From Amborella trichopoda (taxonomy: Eukaryota; Streptophyta; Magnoliopsida; Amborellales; Amborellaceae): 64,000 nt of DNA. The notes under the pieces are model-generated. The model was not told the DNA's origin. It ran no database searches and saw only the letters and a program-made list of their open reading frames with translations. The translations under genes and the position numbers were made by a program. Where the stretch lies: positions 697,836 through 761,835 of the forward strand of contig NW_006498507.1 of NCBI RefSeq assembly GCF_000471905.2. Reading direction: 5' to 3'. Shown in pieces: positions 29,601 to 39,039 of this stretch. Within the stretch, counting starts at the first letter, position 1. Every line of letters starts with the position of its first letter.

Positions 29601-31872
29601 AGTATGCCATAGTCCACTGTATATGGTGCTCCCATGATCCCATCAAGTGATGGTTGGAGATGAACTGACCCAAGTGAATTTCTGTGTGAGTCCCACTACA
29701 GTTGATCTCCAACATGCGCTTGCGATGGGAACAGAAGTGGATGTTACCATAGAGTATTGTATCACATAGCCCATTATTTGTTGCTTAAGATCCTAATTTT
29801 TGCTGAAGTACACCATTCCAGTGAACTATAGACACTTGAAAGCCACACTCACTGGGATCATCACAACCAAATGAAATGACGGATAGTGATGGAGAGAGTG
29901 GAGCCCACTAATGGTGGTTCCTGTTCTCCAATACCATCAATCATTTCATCAGATGGAGATGGCCCAATGGACTGTCATCTTTCATGTTCCATTGGACAAT
30001 AGTATACTCACCCCTTATTTTTTAATAAGACAAGTAATTGGGATAATGCATGGATGATGATGATGACACTCCCACTTTTCAGCTTGAAACCTTAATTACT
30101 TGTATGTCCCTAAAAAAATCCCCAACTTTCTGCATTGTAGGACTACTTTTCGAAGTGGGGGAGCGAAGGGGTGGTAGACCTAAAGCACGAGCTCGAGCAC
30201 CTTATCATTTTAACAGCGAGCCGGTGCCTCTTGGGACGCGAGGTGCGTGACAAGCTCTTTGACGATGTCTCATCTCTCTTTCACGACCTCGACAATGGCA
30301 TGCTCCCCATCTCTGTGCTCTTCCCCCGCCTTCCCATCCCTGCCCACCTACGCCGAGATAGGGCCCGCCAGCGCCTTGCCGAGATCTTTGCTGGAATCAT
30401 TGCCGGCCGCAAACGTGCCGGAAATCCCGAGCCCGATATGCTTCAGAGCTTCATTGATTCTAGGTACAATATTTTTAATTCTCAATTTACATAAGGAAAA
30501 ATATATTATGATCCATATGGTCATAAGAACAACCATCACCCATGGGTTATCAATCAATTGGTTGGAAAGTGATGTAGACAAAGAAGGTATAATTGTACAA
30601 TGTGACTCACTCCCCCATCATCACTATTCAACCCATTGATGGTCATGGGGTTATGATGATGATGTGGATCATACTCTATGGGCCTTTGAATAAAAAACTC
30701 TAGATATAGGTTTTCCTGATTTCTAAATATTAAAAGATTGAATCTCGGTGCGTGTTTCTTTTTGGGGAATGTACTGGTAAAAAAGCTAGCTATGGTTGTC
30801 TTTCCTGTGCTGGAAAACATCCATTAACGGTTGGATCCATATCCAATATTATCGAGATATGGATGGGCATTCAAGTGGTTGTTGCTGAGGTATGCCCCCA
30901 ATCTCAGAGTTGGATAGAATACCACAGTTGTGGGTATTTTCCCAGTGGAAAAGTTTAGGAAACTTCTCGAGCTGATCATTGCACCCCTTATTCTGAGGGG
31001 TAAATAATCCTTCAAGTACTCAATTGTCGGTCAATTGGAATTATGGATCATCTCTACCATTTGTGTAGGTTATTGACACTGGACATTATACTGTCCTATG
31101 ACCAAGTCTCATTGGACCACTCGCATTTAAATTTGTAAAAAGATTTGACTCCAGGTGCAAACTCTTTCTAATATGTGCAAAAATGGATTGTAGGTACAAA
31201 GATGGGCGCCCCACCACCGAGGCAGAAGTCACTGGCCTCCTCATCGCTGCCCTCTTTGCAGGCCAACACACCTCCTCCATCACCTCCACATGGACTGGTG
31301 CATACCTCCTCACCAACAAGCCCCATCTCAATTCTGTCCTTGAGGAGCAAAGGGCCATTTTGAAAAAGCATGGAGGCAAAATTGACCACGATATCCTCTC
31401 TGAGATGGATGTGCTCTATCGGTGTATCAAAGAAGCACTAAGGCTCCACCCTCCTCTTATACTCCTCCTTCGGAGCTCACATAGTGATTTCTCAGTAACA
31501 ACAGGAGAAGGCAAAGAATATGAGGTGCCCAAAGGCCACATTGTAGCCACCTCACCTGCCTTTGCTAATAGGCTAGGTCACATTTTTAAAGATCCAGACC
31601 GTTTTGATCCTGATAGGTTCGCGCCAGGAAGAGAGGAGGACAAAACAGCAGGAGCATTTTCGTACATTTCATTCGGGGGAGGAAGGCATGGTTGCTTAGG
31701 TGAACCATTTGCTTACCTCCAAATAAAGGCGATATGGAGTCATTTATTGAGGAATTTTGAGTTGGAGATGGCAGGGCCCTTTCCTGAGATTGATTGGAAT
31801 GCAATGGTGGTTGGAGTTAAGGGAAAGGTTATGGTAAGGTACAAGAGGTGTGTCCTAAGAGCGGAGGAATGA
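17626..31872 (+). CDS. CYP51: CYP51, obtusifoliol/sterol 14-alpha-demethylase (3 coding exons)
   Basis: Cytochrome P450 of the ER membrane. The family removes the 14-alpha-methyl of obtusifoliol in phytosterol synthesis, using NADPH-P450 reductase. Exons 17626-18090, 30141-30463 and 31194-31872 join in phase to 488 residues, the usual plant length. Residues 11-30 form a hydrophobic anchor, followed by a Pro hinge (KRLPP). The B' motif YQFNVPTFGPGVVFD is at 107-121, the I-helix AGQHTSS at 285-291, ExxR (EALR) at 343-346, FDPDRF at 400-405 and the heme loop FGGGRHGCLG at 423-432 with Cys430. Phe109 is the residue typical of plant enzymes acting on C4-monomethyl sterols. Introns are GT-AG; the first is 12,050 bases including a 464-N gap. 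The start is chosen because the broken duplicate at 7022 shares it and the anchor follows. An intact reading frame argues for function. Expression across the huge intron is inferred. Confidence 0.95.
18100..18990 (+). repeat. Third copy of the CYP51 intron-start segment
   Basis: Matches 7455-8430 and 10190-10960: shared words include GGAAACC.ATCATGTACTTT, GTTTATGAACCATACCAG and TTCATTGAT. This is the original position, directly after exon 1. It stops near CACCTTAATGG, where a retrotransposon has been inserted. Confidence 0.85.
18992..20032 (+). mobile_element. Truncated non-autonomous LTR element, + orientation, with 3' LTR
   Basis: Internal sequence 19040-19490 matches the minus-strand internal part of the element at 20037-22230. 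It ends in a purine-rich TTGAGGGAA and then an LTR 19491-20032 (TGATGCAATGG ... TTCCCTGCA). The 5' LTR is missing. A short inverted AGATC..TAGTAGATT pair sits at 19013-19083, and a 60-base diverged direct repeat around GAGCTCGAAGGAGAA lies at 19198-19330. No intact protein. Confidence 0.65.
19491..20032 (+). repeat. LTR (542 bp) of the left element
   Basis: Begins TGATGCAATGG after a polypurine tract and ends TTCCCTGCA. On the opposite strand it matches 20037-21224 and 21742-22230. Confidence 0.65.
20037..21224 (-). repeat. 3' LTR of the right element, interrupted by a gap
   Basis: Begins TGCACGGAAGATGG on the + strand and ends CCATTGGATCA. It contains the 464-N gap within CT-rich sequence. 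About 105 bases at 20112-20215, absent from the other LTR copies, look like a separate small insertion. Confidence 0.6.
20441..20904. other. Assembly gap, 464 N
   Basis: Unknown bases between CT microsatellite sequence on both sides, inside an LTR. Open frames that run across it are meaningless. Confidence 1.
21441..21680 (-). pseudogene. Internal ORF remnant of the non-autonomous LTR element
   Basis: 79 residues, acidic and Gln-rich, with a likely coiled segment (LERLQEDLSNIIQQ). The + strand copy at 19045-19170 carries the same sequence with disruptions. It could be a gag relic. I do not recognise a domain. Confidence 0.4.
21742..22230 (-). repeat. 5' LTR of the right element (489 bp)
   Basis: Adjacent to the primer-binding site at 21728-21740. 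Begins TGCTGTAGGGAAG on the + strand and ends TTACATCA. Matches 20037-21224 and the reverse of 19491-20032. Confidence 0.65.
22790..22938 (+). mobile_element. RTE-type LINE 3' fragment, cut off
   Basis: Reads as ERMAPDRVE*RNRIHVA, resembling the C-terminus of plant RTE reverse transcriptases (usually ...W..RIHVADP). The tail then stops at ATGTAG. Its continuation (CCGACCCCAAATAATTGGG and an ATG-type repeat) is found 4.9 kb away at 27822, on the other side of the palindrome. Confidence 0.6.
23437..23880. mobile_element. Non-autonomous hAT-like insertion in the left arm
   Basis: Absent from the right arm, where TGGTCCAATATTTTTATAGA is followed by an uninterrupted GAAGGAACCATG (reverse strand). 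AAGGAACC/AAGGAAAT flank it as a probable 8-base target duplication. Ends are GC-rich with TAGGCGG words (23749, 23850), like the subterminal repeats of the hAT element at 49.9-51.6 kb. Inside are a (TTC)n and an (AG)n microsatellite at 23657-23688. Confidence 0.6.
25573..25613 (+). repeat. (ATT)n microsatellite near the palindrome centre
   Basis: TATTATTATTGTTATTATTATT... on the right side of the centre only; the left arm has an A run (25467-25478) at the corresponding place. Confidence 0.8.
27359..27450 (+). mobile_element. RTE-type LINE/SINE 3' tail in the right arm
   Basis: Reads GATAGAGCAGAATCGCGGAC ... ACTCCAAATAGTTGGGAAAA with a GATGGTGA end. This is the conserved 3' tail of plant RTE elements. 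It is not present at the matching left-arm position. Confidence 0.5.
27822..27872 (+). mobile_element. RTE LINE tail, right half
   Basis: CCGACCCCAAATAATTGGGA followed by TAAGGCTCGG and (ATG)n. It completes the tail whose left half ends at 22938. Confidence 0.6.
27873..28871. other. No gene seen; intron sequence
   Basis: Single-copy-looking AT-rich DNA without recognised coding frames or repeats. It may be original CYP51 intron. Confidence 0.45.
28880..29188. mobile_element. hAT-type MITE (309 bp)
   Basis: Ends TAGGGGTATAAA and TTGACAGCCCTA. Flanked by CTTTATAT (28872-28879) and CTTTATAG (29189-29196), a near-perfect 8-base duplication. GGGTCCAGG/GGACCTGACC subterminal words resemble those of the 588-bp MITEs at 9.45 and 11.97 kb. 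Confidence 0.8.
29197..30140. other. No separate gene seen; 3' end of CYP51 intron 1
   Basis: AT-rich intron sequence, with weak inverted words around ATCCCATCAAGTGATGGTTG (29639) and CCATCAATCATTTCATCAGA (29934). It ends in the acceptor TGCATTGTAG at 30140. Confidence 0.45.
30141..30463 (+). CDS. CYP51: CYP51 coding exon 2 (residues 156-262 plus 2 bases)
   Basis: Continues the exon 1 frame with DYFSKWG and includes HELEHLIILTASRCLLGREV, a highly conserved CYP51 stretch, and the FHDLDNGMLPIS segment. The donor is GTACAA at 30464, splitting Arg263. The exon is visibly GC- and CpG-rich compared with exon 1 and the flanking introns. Confidence 0.95.
30464..31193 (+). other. CYP51 intron 2 (730 bp)
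   Basis: GT-AG intron; acceptor GGATTGTAG ends at 31193. No mobile element was recognised. Confidence 0.85.
31194..31872 (+). CDS. CYP51: CYP51 coding exon 3 (residues 263-488)
   Basis: Holds the oxygen-activating I-helix, ExxR, FDPDRF and the heme-binding Cys430 loop. It ends with the stop at 31870-31872. All catalytic P450 motifs are intact. Confidence 0.95.
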
Positions 31873-32400
31873 GGGGACATTTTCTGGTGATTTGAATGCA
31901 GTAATGTGGATTTTTGGTGGGTTTGTTGTGAGAATTTGGGGGGCCTTTCTTTGGGGGGTTTGTTACCAGAATTTGGATTTGTTGCCCGCATATTCGGGTT
32001 AACAGCTGGTGTGGGTGGTTCGTTATTTTTGGGTGGATTTCAAGTGGGAGTTAAGGATCTTAGTGTCTTCTAGATGTGTTGGCTTCTCAATGAATACTTG
32101 TTTTTTCGGTAGTTATTTTTTTCTTCCCTTTGCTCCCTCATTCCACACTAATTTGCTTTCCTTTTTTCCCTCTGTTCTTTCCTTCTGGAATCTAAAATTT
32201 TGTAGGTGGACGTTTTTTTTTCTTTGTCTTTTCTTTTTCTTTTTTCTTTTCTATGTGAGATGCGTATTTTTTTTTTTTTTTTATTCTCTGGTTTTATTAG
32301 GCTTTGATTTTACTTATCACCAGTTATTTTGGTGAGGAACTTCTACAATAAAACAAACTTTTGGGGAGGAACTTCTGCAATAAAACAGACTTATGGATAG
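31873..32400 (+). other. CYP51 3' UTR with duplicated poly(A) signal
   Basis: T-rich trailer. Two tandem near-copies of a unit starting GAGGAACTTCT, each with an AATAAA (near 32347 and 32379), lie at 32332-32394. Either could direct cleavage. The end of the transcript is inferred. Confidence 0.5.
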
Positions 32401-32941
32401 ATTTATGGCCGACAACATTAAAACTGAACGTTTAGAAAAAGCAAGGGGATTATAGATACGCCACTTTGAAGTTTGAACAATATTGGTTGAGAATTAGTTA
32501 CAGTTTCTCAAAAGGTACAGAAAAATGATTGTTGATCTCATGTTTGTATTCGATGTCCAAAAAACCAGTTATGAATCATTTGTGGCATTCATGTTGGGAA
32601 CTGACCATAGATCGGTTCATTCTGGTTCAACATTTTTTCGGTTGAAACTCGAAAGGCATGGTGGAAGCATCAAACTTTCGCTTCAAGCCAGGCATTTCTG
32701 GACCCAATTCTGAGCTCTCTCAGCTGAACCAGATGGTAATATCAAGTTTACAAAACATTGGCGGTTCTTTCACCTATTTTAGTTTTGGGAGAGTTTGGGT
32801 ACCTAGATTACAAGGAAATAGAATATTTGCTGGGTACCTTGAGTAATAAGAAAATTAAAATAAATTACAAGTTAAAATTTGAAATGTGAAATGTGAAATC
32901 CATTACTGCAAGTGCTAGGATAACCATTAAGCTGGAAACTA
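32401..32941. other. No gene seen
   Basis: Intergenic. The small open frames here show no recognisable domain. Confidence 0.45.
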
Positions 32942-33150
32942 GCATAGCATCCTCTTCTCCCTTTCAAAACGCATAGCATCCTCTTCTCCTTTTCAAAACT
33001 TAGCAGGGCATCTTCTCCCTCAACGCATAGCATCCTCTTCTCTCTTTTAAAACTAGGCGGACGCATAGCATCCTCTTCTCCCTCTCAAAACTTAGCGGAT
33101 GCATAGCGTCCTCTTCTCCGTCTCAAAACTCCGTCTCAAAACTTAGCGGA
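32942..33150. repeat. Minisatellite, unit about 29-38 bp
   Basis: At least five diverged copies of GCATAGCATCCTCTTCTCC followed by TTTCAAAAC. Read on the minus strand it gives repeats around KRMLC, which is a by-product of the repeat. Confidence 0.85.
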
Positions 33151-34429
33151 GCATCTTTACGGTCTATTTTTTTTGTAGGCCCTAACCCTTCTCTCTTTTC
33201 ATTTTTCTGAGAAAGGAATTTCTCCACATATATGAATGATTTCTCTCTCTAAATAAATCGATTTAGAATTCTTGCAGGGCAGCCAGCCTTTGCATTCCTC
33301 TCAAGGAAAGCCAACTCTACAAATAGTTAGTCCGAACAAACCCTAATTATCATTGCCATGTAAGCTCTTAAACCAGGTGACTCTCATTTCCTTTCCATTG
33401 AGAATCCCATTTGCTGTAACTGTTCAGCCAATAAATTCCATTGGCCATCACTTCGACTCTGGATTAAAGTTTGTCCATGGCTTGATTATTTGTGGAGTAG
33501 TTGCCAATGATGGGAAAATGGAAAATTATCCCGCTCAATCCCTCATTTTTTCCCACGCACTGTTTTTGTGTGTTTTTGTTCAAGGACTCTGGATTAAAAT
33601 TCGTCCATGGCTTGATAATTTCAGTTCCATTTGCCATGAAGAATGGTGTAATATGAAAGGACTTTTGAGTTTTTTGAGACCATGCTTTCCTCAATTTTTT
33701 ATTGCAATGAAGTGTTTTTTTGGTTGGGATTATTGTATGTATTGTTGAACTCACAAAACTACTACTGCCTTTTGCAGGGGGTTTGAGTCAAACCCTTCTC
33801 TTCCCTTCATAATTTTGGGATCGTCTATGAATTATAGAATCCTAAAGCTATTTGTTTCTTTTATATGTTTGGCTTTAGTTGTTTTAATTGTTGAATAGTT
33901 ATTTTTTATTAGACCTGTGTTTTAGTGGTTCTTGACAGTCTTATAATTGCCACCTTGGTTTTAATTAGTGGTTCAATGTAATTGCAGTCACTGATAAGTC
34001 CAGCTTTCAATTAGAATGATTATGTATGTCCACAGTTGGTTGTCTTGGTTGTGGCTGTGGATCAATTTCAGCTGGGTGTCTTATTAGACGTGTTTTAGTA
34101 GATAAATTTCAGTTGCTGTGTATAATAGGAATGGGTTATCCCCTTTGTTTTTTGGTGGTAGCTACAGTAGTCTCTTGAAGCCAAATCTATTGGTTGCCAT
34201 TACATCTTCTCCATTATCTGGTTTTTTTTAACATATCCCTTATACAGTTTGCTTGTCATCGGATACCAAACTATCCATCAATGAGTTTTTTATAAAAAAA
34301 AGAGAGACGGAGAACACATTGATAACCTAGGAATAAAATATTTAGCTTTTTGGATTTTTTTTATGTGAGACCTTGCATAACACGAATCTCTTTTATACGA
34401 TTATGTGAAATTCAAAAGTCAAAATAAGA
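33151..34429. other. No gene recognised; contains a short direct repeat
   Basis: GACTCTGGATTAAA.TT.GTC and CATGGCTTGAT occur at 33461-33487 and again at 33585-33620. Several small frames exist without recognisable domains. A non-coding transcript cannot be ruled in or out. Confidence 0.4.
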
Positions 34430-34682
34430 TATGGTAAAACCACACCAAGAATTGATTCTTGCACCAATTACTACTTCAACCACACCAAGAATTGATTCTT
34501 GCACCGATTACTACTTGTACATTCATGTCTTGCACCAATTACTGCTTGTACATTCATGTGTTTTGCAACTACTAGTACCTTCATGTGCCTGGCAACTGCT
34601 AGTACCTTCATGTGCCTTGCAACTATTACTACTAATCTTGGGCAATTATTTTGTATTGCTACTGATCTTAGGCAATTATTTT
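34430..34682 (+). repeat. Minisatellite with evolving units
   Basis: Starts with two copies of ACCACACCAAGAATTGATTC, then TTGCACCAATTACTNCTTGTA units, then CTAGTACCTTCATGTG units, then CTTGGGCAATTATTTT units. Each set grades into the next. Confidence 0.8.
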
Positions 34683-34848
34683 TTTATTTTTTTCAATTCG
34701 ACTGTTGTGATTGTGTTCTACTTATTTTAGTTATTGTGGATCAATGCATAACAATAATTGAATGTAATCATAATTACTCGCACATAATCATATCTAACAA
34801 GTCTCGCATAAGTGGTAAATTGGTGACGTCATTCATTTTCACATATTA

Positions 34849-35105
34849 TGAATGGTGTGATGATGATTTTAATTCCGTATTTCAGTAGAATTTTGTGAAA
34901 AAAAAAAAGAAGAAATAATAGTTTATAAGCAAGTGCTGATAAAATACTGGTAATGTATTTCCCATATTTCTTCCAAACATAATCAAATAGCAGCAATGTA
35001 TTTTTTAGGTTGTATCTAAATACTACCCAAACAGTAACAATTAATTTTCAAACAATCTATAACTCGGTAATGTATTACGTCAATAATATATTTTTATGTA
35101 TCCAA
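34849..35105. mobile_element. MITE-like repeat, copy A
   Basis: Contains AGCAAGTGCTGATAAAATAC and TTCCGTATTTCAGTAGAATT. The same sequence appears in reverse at about 42520-42690. TTACGTCAATAATATAT lies at the right end. Non-coding. Confidence 0.55.
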
Positions 35106-35279
35106 ACAACCCTTTAGTAAAAACCCAAAACAAAGCCTATTTTGTGGAATCTGACGGGGCTGGGGCTCTATTCGTTAATTTGCATAGTTTGAGATAAGCA
35201 TAGTGAAAAAAGAAAGAAAAGAGATACCTTTCTATATTTTAGTGATTGCATTTTATTTGTCGTCTACAGAGGAGATATA

Positions 35280-35830
35280 AATGTGCAAGTTGTGATCCAA
35301 ACATTTGAACTTGTGGTCAAGTTTTAACCTTCATCTTCTTTTTCTTTTGAAGGTTAAGCTTTAGTGCGTTTTAAGCAAGGGCAATGATGTCATCTTCTGG
35401 TCAGGTCCCCAAAAGTGGTAATCTGCCTTTTTAAAAGAACCACATTTTGGGGATGGGAAAGGCCTGAAAAGTTTTGGGGCGTGGGAGAGATTTGAAGATT
35501 TTTCAGGACATTTTTTAACACCCCAAACCATATTCATGACAACAACGATTTGAAGCCCATAAATGCCTCAAAACATGATTCTAATATTAGATATAAATTG
35601 TCAATTTGGATCTTAAAAATACTCCCAAGCAAGTTCCATCTGAAGAAGAATATCTATAATATGCTCCCATGGGTCGACAATCTTTTGGTTTATATTTTAT
35701 ATGTTTTTATAATTTGTTTAAAGATTAAAGAATTGTAAACTCTAGCGAAGTGAGGTCACCTAGTCAATCAGGACCTGACCAGGCCGAGCCGGTGGGTCTT
35801 GGGCCAACCCTATTCAGCCCCTTTCTAAAG
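35280..35830 (+). repeat. Direct repeat copy 1 (LTR-like), pairs with 39040-39560
   Basis: About 530 bases shared with 39040-39560, including GTTGTGATCCAAACATTTGAA, CCTCAAAACATGA and AGGCCGAGCCGGTGGGTCTT. The second copy has TATAAATACTCCC, a TATA-like promoter word. The pair could be the LTRs of one old element or separate solo LTRs. Confidence 0.6.
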
Positions 35831-37039
35831 TTCAATTGGAGGGTTTAACTTAAGCTTGTTTACCCGGTTGAGATTGATCCTACGCCATCGGATGATGGTG
35901 ACTCGATGTGGGGTGTAATAAGCACGGTTGAGGTAATATCCGACATTTTTTTTTTATTTCTTATCATATTTAATTATATAGTATTTATATTTCCAAACAT
36001 AAGAAATTGTGGTTTTTTATACGTTTAAAGAAATTTGGTTTTAGTGACACCAAGGTTTTAAGATCTTAGATTTACTAGTTTTATTTTTTTTGAAGCAAGT
36101 TGTAATAAAACTACTTGTAAATAATTTTTGACAAACAAAAAGAAAAAGAAAATAAAAAACATAAAAAATAAAAAAAATAAATAAATATATATCCCCACAG
36201 GTTCACATTAATCTTTATTTCATTTTCACCTATTTTAGTTTTTGGTGAAGGCACAAAACACATTTTTATTTAGTGGAATATGACGTTGCTTAGGCTCTGT
36301 ATGTTTGAGATAAGCTTAGTTGAAAAAAAAAAAACAATTGCGTTTAGCTTTGATTGTTTAGAGGCTCGGCTCTATACAAACCACACCATCAGCTTTTTGT
36401 TGAAGATGTGCTTCAAAACAATTTCTTATCACGCTCTGTCTTTGATGGTCCACTGTGTTTTTATGGTCTTTATGGACCATCATCTTTCATCTTTATTTTT
36501 TCGCTCTCGTCCTCTTCGTATGGGCCCCATACGTCAAGCCACGTTTTATTGATGCCACTTGCTCTTTTTCTTCCCTCTCGCGTTCTCCATCACTGTTTTC
36601 AACAACGAATAGGGGTGAAAAAAGAGAAAAGAAAAGAGAACCCTTTTTAATAAATAAAGGGTAGAGGAAGAACAGGGGGTGGCTTGTGGAAAACAGAGAG
36701 CCTTTAATAAAATATTTGAGACGTAACAGGTAACACGTACTGTTACATTTAGTGAGTTATTTTACTGTGAGATGATATACGTGTGTTTCTATTTCAAGTC
36801 GATTAGTAATATATGTCGATCGGAAGATTAATTTGCAGTGAGAGCGAGAAGTTTGTGATCCTAGTAAGTGTTTGAAATATGATGATGATTTGTAAAGTGA
36901 GAGAGATGTTTGTTTTCAATTGATGTTTACAGTATCGTACTGATTGGAAAGTTATATCAAATTTTTTTTTTAGACTGTGGTTTTTGTTGGGTTTATGTGG
37001 CATTTAAAAGTCTTACGAGTGTGTAATGAAAAATATTTA
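35831..37039. other. No gene seen; fragments of LTR-like ends and AT-rich DNA
   Basis: 35840-35960 shares CTCGATGTGGGGTGTAATAA and GGTTGAGGTAAT with 38500-38560 and, inverted, with 41090-41200. The rest is AT-rich, with a T/A-rich stretch at 35945-36190 and no recognised gene. Confidence 0.4.
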
Positions 37040-38560
37040 TTATAGTAGAACATAAATTCAGTGGGAGTGTGGTCTTTCTAAGCAAATGATATTTGCGGAT
37101 ACCGGACTGTGCTTGACGATCTAGGCCAGTCAGTTGAAAAACCCAAGGTACCTGGGCATAAAAAAAAAAAATCGAGAAGGTTTTTTGAGTTAGCCCTTGA
37201 TGAGGTCGGAACTTATGTTTAGATGAGTGAGCCGAGAGATTGTGTGACCCTTGTGTGTGATGGTAGGCTTACAGAGAAGGGGGCCAAAACCTCATCTATG
37301 TTCCATCACATGACATGCATATAGATAGATCGTTCGGAAAAGCTAGATATCCACCTTTGGGTGAAGCATATGCATGTGTGAGAGATACCCCTTTGCGCCA
37401 TAGAGCTATGGTCGCATCAGGTCGGGGTGACCTTGACTTGTCTCTAGGGGAGGACATGTAATCCACAGACTGGGATTGCGACTCCTTGGCTCATCGACCA
37501 GACTTTGGTGACCCGCTAATGAGCCCCTGCATGGATTGTGAGTCATGGGAAACACTTGATTGGTTCGATAAAGCAAGTGTGGTATGTAGTCCACAGTGAA
37601 GGTGGAGTACCCACCCCGTGATCGTTGATTGAATTCTTGAACCATATGGATCCACTTCCCATTATATTAATTTAATTGTGTTCATTTTATTATTAAATTA
37701 TTTTAGATTTGTTATTTAAATTTTTATAAGTCATTTGATATTTTATTTCTTATTTTTGGACTTATAAATATGAAGTTATTAGTTTACAAAGTTATAATGT
37801 TTTAAAATTCATTTTGTTTCATTTTAAAATTTCATTAAAAAAATACTTGGGGGGCCCATAATGCACATGGGCCCACCATGTGGGTATTAGGTGGGGCCGC
37901 ACATACCATACATAGGTGGCACGCCTCACCCTTGGATACCTTCTCTTGTTGCTTTGTCTTCAAGTTTGTTCAATATGGTAACTATATCTTGTAGCATATA
38001 GTCAAATATTGATTAGGAAATATTGACCATATCTTATCTTGAAGGAATATCTTGACTTGATATTATTGAAATATTCTTATGAAAAATATGAGATGGAATA
38101 TGCAGTTTATGGTATGCACTATATCTTTAATGGATTTAATTTATTTAAATATATTGATGGAAAAATGGTTTAAGGAAACGGGAATAATGGTTCATACACA
38201 TTCCATAATGTTGATGGCCCATCTATAGGATGGACAGCTCAAATCTCTCACCCCACAAGTCACCTTGATCAACGGTCCATATTCAATCTCAAAAAAGATG
38301 CAAACTATAGGAAACCCTAAAGAAACCCTAGATTTAAATTTCACTATAAATAGAGATGCTCTCCCCCATCTCTACACACCTCTCTCTCTCCCATAAACTC
38401 TATCTCTCTCTTCTCTAGTTTAAGGGTGATTACCTAGTTTGGCCGAAATTAGCTTTCATGGTTCAAGAGTGAAGCTAGACTGCTGATCTCGCGTCATTGG
38501 ACCTAGTTACTAGGTGTGGGGTGTAAAAGGCCCGGTTGAGGTAATCTTCGACATCTTTTC
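37040..38560 (+). repeat. LTR-like block, + orientation, pairs inverted with 41070-42530
   Basis: Shares with the reverse of 41070-42530 the words GTGAGAGATACCC, CTCATCGACCAGACTTTGGT, GGCCCATCT and the block before GTGTGGGGTGTAA. A TATAAATAGAGATGCTC promoter-like box is at 38345. Consistent with a solo LTR or truncated LTR element. No internal protein seen. Confidence 0.6.
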
Positions 38561-39039
38561 TTTTAATTGTTTGTTCTTTTATTTTATATTCTCAAGCACA
38601 GTATTAGGTTATATGAATGACATCAAGTAGTGGAGATTTATTTTATTGATGTGCTATTTATTTTTGAAATTTCTATTATTTGTAATAAGACCGTCTGTGA
38701 ATGATCTTGTTGCCAAAATTATAAGGGGTGATTATTATTAAAATAAAAAATTAAAAAAATTGTATTTCCCTGGCAAAAGATTACATAGGTCTTTCTTTTA
38801 GTTTTGTACAGGTTTAATGAGTTCCTAATTTAGGTACTTAGGAATCGTATTTTTATCTAGCTGTATCTTAGGTGTGTACTCGTCAGGATCCTTTGCACCT
38901 TGAAATTTTACCGAGACGGGTGTATTTAACACTTCAAAAAAAGCAAGTATCTTGTGTCTCCAGATCTCCTAAATTTGGTCTGAGTTCATGTCCACCATGA
39001 TATATAGTCAACTGCGGTAAGATCCAAACAACCAGAATA
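38561..39039. other. No gene seen
   Basis: AT-rich DNA between two LTR-like blocks; nothing recognised. Confidence 0.4.

Larger units (their letters stand above)
18091..30140 (+). other. CYP51 intron 1, 12.05 kb, filled with mobile DNA
   Basis: Donor GTACGT at 18091 and acceptor TGCATTGTAG ending at 30140. Contents in order: a third copy of the CYP51 intron start, two LTR elements around a gap, an RTE tail, the large palindrome, another RTE tail, unassigned sequence, a hAT-type MITE, then about 950 bases of unassigned DNA. No other gene was seen inside. Confidence 0.85.

Noticed and set aside
17626..30463. Exon 1 and exons 2-3 as two different CYP51 gene fragments
   Set aside because: Splice phase, residue continuity (EAE/DYFSKWG) and intact motifs fit one gene; the 12-kb intron is explained by insertions.
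30247..30820. Frames of 77-130 codons overlapping CYP51 exon 2 in other frames
   Set aside because: Shadows of the real exon in GC-rich sequence, without domains.
31086..31991. Several minus-strand and alternative-frame ORFs over CYP51 exon 3
   Set aside because: Shadows of the real exon; the + frame carries all P450 motifs.
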